From positions 1 through 10,244 of the forward strand of contig CAZJKE010000050.1 in the NCBI GenBank assembly GCA_964546585.1: a stretch of 10,244 nt of DNA. The letters are read 5' to 3'. The notes under the pieces are model-generated. The model made no database searches and was not told where the DNA came from. It saw only the letters and a program-made list of their open reading frames with translations. Each line of letters starts with the position of its first letter. Position 1 is the stretch's first letter. Shown in pieces: positions 7,276 through 10,244 of the stretch. This stretch comes from CAZJKE01 sp964546585 (GTDB taxonomy: Bacteria > Planctomycetota > Phycisphaerae > Phycisphaerales > SM1A02). The translations under genes and the position numbers were made by a program.

Positions 7276-8935
7276 GCAACGCGAACAATCGATCACCGTG
7301 ATCGCGGTCGCCGCGTCGATGTTCATCGAGCAGTCGCAAGACTGTTTCGGTGTTGATCTGCATGTCGCCGAATGCGTCGGGGGATGTCAACTCGTCTCCG
7401 AGCAACTGCCCAATGCCGCCGTGATCGCTTCGGAACCACGCTGATACCGGCAGTGCGGTGTTGACACTCGGACGATCAAGGAGTGTTGCAGGAAGAAACC
7501 GTTGTGCCATGTCACGCAGGAGTTTTCGGCGATCTTTCGGTGGCATGCGCGACTCGGCAAGGGACTGCCGCAGTCTCATCGAGAGGAATGGCGACCGAAT
7601 TTCCAGTTCGGTTGCGGCGCCGCAGACGTCGATGTGGGGGAGCGCTGCGCCCGGCAGGAGGTGTTCCATGTCAAATCGCTGTGCCTGGATGGTCGGATGT
7701 TCGTTGGGGTGGGGAAGAACTGGGTCGAGGAAGTCCGCGGCGGTCATTGATTCGATCTCGGCATTGTCAAAGATGCTGGACAAGGCGGCGACGCCCAATG
7801 TTGACCAGTCGGTGGCCCGGGACCACGATCCTGGCGCATTTCTTCCCAGCACCGTGGCGAGCAGACCGTGCCACCGGGCCATGACTGCAGCGCGGCGGTA
7901 GCGTTCGTGGCCGAAAAACACTTCTTTGCCGCCGATTCCTGACAATGCGAATCTGGTCGCTTTTCCGGCTGCGCGGCAGATCCAGTAGGTCGCGAGCACG
8001 GAGGTGTCAGCGAATGGTTGTCCGAGCATGGACACCAGATCTTGCAGATCGCCCGCCGGATGCGGTTCGATGTCGAGCGTGACATGTCTGGTACCGAGGT
8101 GATCTGCCACCGCCTGCGCAGTGTGCGATTCGTCTCGCTGTGGATCGTCCATGCGTACATGAATGGTCTGCAGGTCGCCGTTCTCTTGCTGGGCAATTGC
8201 GGCGACGAGCGAGGAGTCCATGCCGCCGCTCAGCAAGCAACAGTTTGGTGTGCTGTCATGCAGACACTCAGTGACGCCTTGAGTCATTGCATCTTCGACA
8301 GGTTCGCGAGTTGTATGGTCGGTCGGAGAGTATCTGGGGGCGGATGCAATGGGACGGATCAGTGTCGGATGGTCGGTGAGGTATCCCAGTTGCAGGTAGC
8401 GTTGCAGGGCGGTGACGCTTGGCGGATCGTAGAGATCGAGTTCTCTTGCAATGGCAAGAAGTGGTGCCGCGGATGAACAGAAGATGAGCCCATCGCCAGC
8501 GGTGTCGAGATCGAGAACATACAACGGCTTCTGGCCGTGGATGTCGCGGAGGAAACTCAGGCTGGCAGTGTTGCGGTTCCAGATTGCGGCCGCGTACATG
8601 CCGTCTACCTGATCGCCCACATGCTCGCCCCATCGAAGGTACTCCTTCAAGAGCGAATCGGCGTTGGCGAGATGCCCATCAAACACGATCGCCGCCGCGA
8701 TGCCGCCGCTCTGATCCGTCGCGGTCCTCGGCTGCGGTTCTTCTCTCCTCTCGCCGGTACGCTGCTGGCGATGGAGCAGCAACACCTCGACCGTGCCGGA
8801 ACCGGTATCGATGGTGTCATGGAACCGCCCACCCTCGTTGCGGCCTCGGCGGGCGATGGCTGCATCGAGCGTTCGGATCCAGTGCGGCGGGATAGGACCA
8901 CCGTCGCGTCGAAGAATGCCGGCAATGCCGCACAC
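7235..8935 (-). CDS. Asparagine synthase (glutamine-hydrolysing)-like protein with atypical active sites
   Basis: A 566-aa AsnB-family protein: an N-terminal class II glutaminase domain plus a C-terminal ATP-dependent amide-forming domain. The expected reaction is aspartate + ATP + glutamine to asparagine. The start is set by chemistry: a GTG at 8933-8935 directly precedes a Cys codon, giving MCGIAGI and a free N-terminal Cys nucleophile after Met removal. ATG starts further upstream would bury the Cys. The ATP loop SGGMDSS (236-242) and RDIHGQKPLY (130-139) are intact. Several key positions are not. SGxGxDE reads SGIGGKE (332-338), so the catalytic acid (E348 of E. coli AsnB) is Ile334 and the next Asp is Lys337. 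PFLD reads PFLS (449-452), and the Lys of KxxLR (K449) is Arg470 with Lys471 beside it. In the glutaminase half, NGEIYN reads DGHLAN (86-91), with about 17 residues missing before the next conserved Asp. It may be an Asn synthetase relative with another acceptor, or an impaired enzyme. Confidence 0.87.
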   Translation of the reverse strand: MCGIAGILRRDGGPIPPHWIRTLDAAIARRGRNEGGRFHDTIDTGSGTVEVLLLHRQQRTGERREEPQPRTATDQSGGIAAAIVFDGHLANADSLLKEYLRWGEHVGDQVDGMYAAAIWNRNTASLSFLRDIHGQKPLYVLDLDTAGDGLIFCSSAAPLLAIARELDLYDPPSVTALQRYLQLGYLTDHPTLIRPIASAPRYSPTDHTTREPVEDAMTQGVTECLHDSTPNCCLLSGGMDSSLVAAIAQQENGDLQTIHVRMDDPQRDESHTAQAVADHLGTRHVTLDIEPHPAGDLQDLVSMLGQPFADTSVLATYWICRAAGKATRFALSGIGGKEVFFGHERYRRAAVMARWHGLLATVLGRNAPGSWSRATDWSTLGVAALSSIFDNAEIESMTAADFLDPVLPHPNEHPTIQAQRFDMEHLLPGAALPHIDVCGAATELEIRSPFLSMRLRQSLAESRMPPKDRRKLLRDMAQRFLPATLLDRPSVNTALPVSAWFRSDHGGIGQLLGDELTSPDAFGDMQINTETVLRLLDEHRRGDRDHGDRLFALLTLAMWQRQASSQ

Positions 8936-8954
8936 GGGAAGGTAGCCTACCGAC
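8936..8954. promoter_or_regulatory. 19-bp divergent gap between the asnB-like gene and the DAACS gene, with a small palindrome
   Basis: The two start codons (GTG at 8935 minus, ATG at 8955 plus) are only 19 bp apart, so promoters for both must lie mainly inside coding sequence. GGTAG-C-CTACC (8941-8951) is a perfect 5-bp inverted repeat with a 1-base centre. It could be an operator or chance. GGAAGG (8937-8942) is a possible but distant (12 bases) ribosome site for the plus-strand gene. The minus-strand gene has no clear ribosome site. Confidence 0.35.
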
Positions 8955-10232
8955 ATGCGGCACGCCCGGACAAATCTCCTGACGATTCTCATACTGCTTG
9001 GGTTGGTGGCGGGAGCACTGGTGGGGCAATTTGTGGTTCATGATCCGGCGGTGCCGATCGGCGCAGATCACTGGATGCGAGAGGTGGGTGATGTCGTCCT
9101 GATCAGGCCTCTGAAGTTGCTCATTATTCCTCTGATCTTCTTCAGTGTCATTGCGGGGATCTCTCGGATTGGGGATCCAGCGAGGCTTGGCCTTGTGGGT
9201 GGTGCGACGCTGGTCTATTACCTTGCCACCATGTTGCTGGCGGTTGTACTGGGGACGACGCTCGTTTCGTGGTTGCAGCCAGGTGTGCTTCCAGCTGATG
9301 CGGGTGCGGCGATGATTGCGGCGAGTGAATCGGCGTGGTCGCCGAGCGGTGGGCAGAGTCTTGGCTCTGCGTGGATGAACATTGTGCATCAGGTCATTCC
9401 GGTGAACATCGTGCAGGACATGGCTGCGGGCCGCCCGCTTGGTGTGATTGTCTTTGCCATTTTGTTTGCGCTTGCATTGTCGGCAGGCGGCGAGCGCACC
9501 GAGGCGGCAAGGCGTTTCTTTGATGCTTGCTTTGAGGGCATGATGTTGTTGGTGCGATGGGTCATCTGGTTGACGCCGATCGGGGTCTTCTTCCTTGTTG
9601 CATGGACCGTCGGGCGCATTGGACTGGATCAGGTTGGTGGTCCGCTTGGCGCATACATGGGGACGGTGTTGCTTGGGCTGGCGGTGCATGGGTTTATTGT
9701 GTTGCCGTTGGTGTTGTGGTTGTGTACGAGGAAGAATCCATTTCGATTCATGTGGCAGATGCAGCGGGCGTTGTTTACTGCGATTGGCACGGATTCCAGT
9801 TCCGCGACGCTGCCAGTGACAATCGATACTGCGGAGAATGAGGGTGAGTGTTCGAAGCGTGCGGCGAATTTTGTGTTGCCGCTTGGTTCGACGATCAATA
9901 TGGATGGAACTGCGTTGTATGAGGCGGTTGCCGTAGTGTTTCTGTTCCAGTTGTATGGCGTCGATTTGGCGTTCAGTCAGTTGGTGGTTGTGGTCATTAC
10001 TGCAACGCTCGCGGCGATTGGTGCGGCGGGGATTCCATCGGCGGGTTTGGTGACGATGGTGATCGTGATTTCTGCTGTCAATACCAGCCTCACCGGTTCT
10101 GCAACGGAGGGATTGCCGTTGGCTGCGATCGGATTCATCATCGGCGTCGATCGTCTCTTGGACATGTGCCGCACTGCCATCAACGTTTGGGGTGACGCGG
10201 TGGGTGCCAAGATCATCTCCCGCATCGCCTGA
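8955..10232 (+). CDS. Dicarboxylate/amino acid:cation symporter (DAACS, GltP/DctA/SLC1 type)
   Basis: A 425-aa inner-membrane elevator-type transporter, expected to import aspartate, glutamate or C4-dicarboxylates with Na+ or H+. The transport core is clear: PLKLLIIPLIFFSVIAGI (TM2-3, 52-69), hairpin 1 with SSSATLPVT (281-289), TM7 signature INMDGTALYE (314-323), hairpin 2 GAAGIPSAGLVT (356-367) and TM8 DRLLDMCRTAINVWGDA (399-415). The TM8 residues that hold the substrate in the archaeal homologue GltPh are all present as D403, R406, T407 and N410. Retained R406 favours an acidic substrate over a neutral one. Asp280 occupies the hairpin 1 position that is Arg276 in GltPh and Ser in human EAATs. 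Length is normal for the family. The start at ATG 8955 places a hydrophobic TM1 right after MRHARTN. The second half of the gene is strikingly rich in G and T (TTG, GTG, GTT codons). It ends 12 bp before the window edge. Confidence 0.93.
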   Translation: MRHARTNLLTILILLGLVAGALVGQFVVHDPAVPIGADHWMREVGDVVLIRPLKLLIIPLIFFSVIAGISRIGDPARLGLVGGATLVYYLATMLLAVVLGTTLVSWLQPGVLPADAGAAMIAASESAWSPSGGQSLGSAWMNIVHQVIPVNIVQDMAAGRPLGVIVFAILFALALSAGGERTEAARRFFDACFEGMMLLVRWVIWLTPIGVFFLVAWTVGRIGLDQVGGPLGAYMGTVLLGLAVHGFIVLPLVLWLCTRKNPFRFMWQMQRALFTAIGTDSSSATLPVTIDTAENEGECSKRAANFVLPLGSTINMDGTALYEAVAVVFLFQLYGVDLAFSQLVVVVITATLAAIGAAGIPSAGLVTMVIVISAVNTSLTGSATEGLPLAAIGFIIGVDRLLDMCRTAINVWGDAVGAKIISRIA

Positions 10233-10244
10233 TCCGATCCCAAT

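Noticed and set aside
7290..7304. Perfect palindrome CGATCAC-C-GTGATCG just after the aspS stop, a candidate terminator
   Set aside because: As RNA it gives only a 6-bp stem with a 3-base loop. No T-run follows on either strand, and it lies inside the coding sequence of the asnB-like gene (codons for GDRDHGD), where repeated Asp/Gly/His codons explain it.
5485..10232. aspS, the asnB-like gene and the DAACS gene as one aspartate/asparagine operon
   Set aside because: The three genes are convergent and then divergent, so they cannot share one transcript. The common theme may be chance.

Overview
The window looks like chromosomal DNA of a Gram-negative (diderm), probably aquatic or marine bacterium. 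It carries a lipid A biosynthesis gene (lpxB), and three of its seven genes are sodium-coupled-type amino acid symporters. GC content is moderately high. The gene styles are compatible with Planctomycetota (Phycisphaerae-like), but that placement is only an inference. A run of exactly 100 N marks a scaffold gap, so this is probably a draft genome or metagenome-assembled contig.

Layout. (1) 1-1406, minus strand: an unrecognised 326-aa protein followed, with a 4-bp GTGA overlap, by a CxxCxxCC (YkgJ-type) cysteine-cluster protein. (2) 1466-4351, plus strand: a two-gene operon of amino acid symporters. The first is an NSS/SNF-family transporter broken by the N-gap, and the second is an AGCS (alanine/glycine type) transporter with a soluble insert of about 100 residues. 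(3) 4358-5452, minus strand: lpxB, tail to tail with the AGCS gene. (4) 5485-7275, plus strand: aspS, diverging from lpxB across 32 bp. (5) 7235-8935, minus strand: an asparagine synthase-like gene whose 3' end overlaps the end of aspS by 41 bp. (6) 8955-10232, plus strand: a DAACS (glutamate/aspartate-type) symporter, 19 bp from the divergent asparagine synthase-like gene. No tRNA, rRNA, CRISPR, insertion sequence or phage gene was seen. There is no gene-free stretch longer than about 60 bp.

How the genes fit together. The common theme is amino acid uptake and use: three transporters of different families, aspartyl-tRNA synthetase and an asparagine synthase homologue. The last three genes (aspS, asnB-like, DAACS) could all touch aspartate/asparagine, although they do not form one operon. 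lpxB and the two genes at the left edge have no visible functional link to the rest.

I do not see a new multi-gene defence or mobile system. The points most worth a second look are: the asparagine synthase-like protein, which keeps its ATP loop and N-terminal Cys but has lost several catalytic residues and a glutaminase loop; the periplasmic-type insert in the AGCS transporter; and family-atypical residues in the DAACS, LpxB and AspRS proteins.
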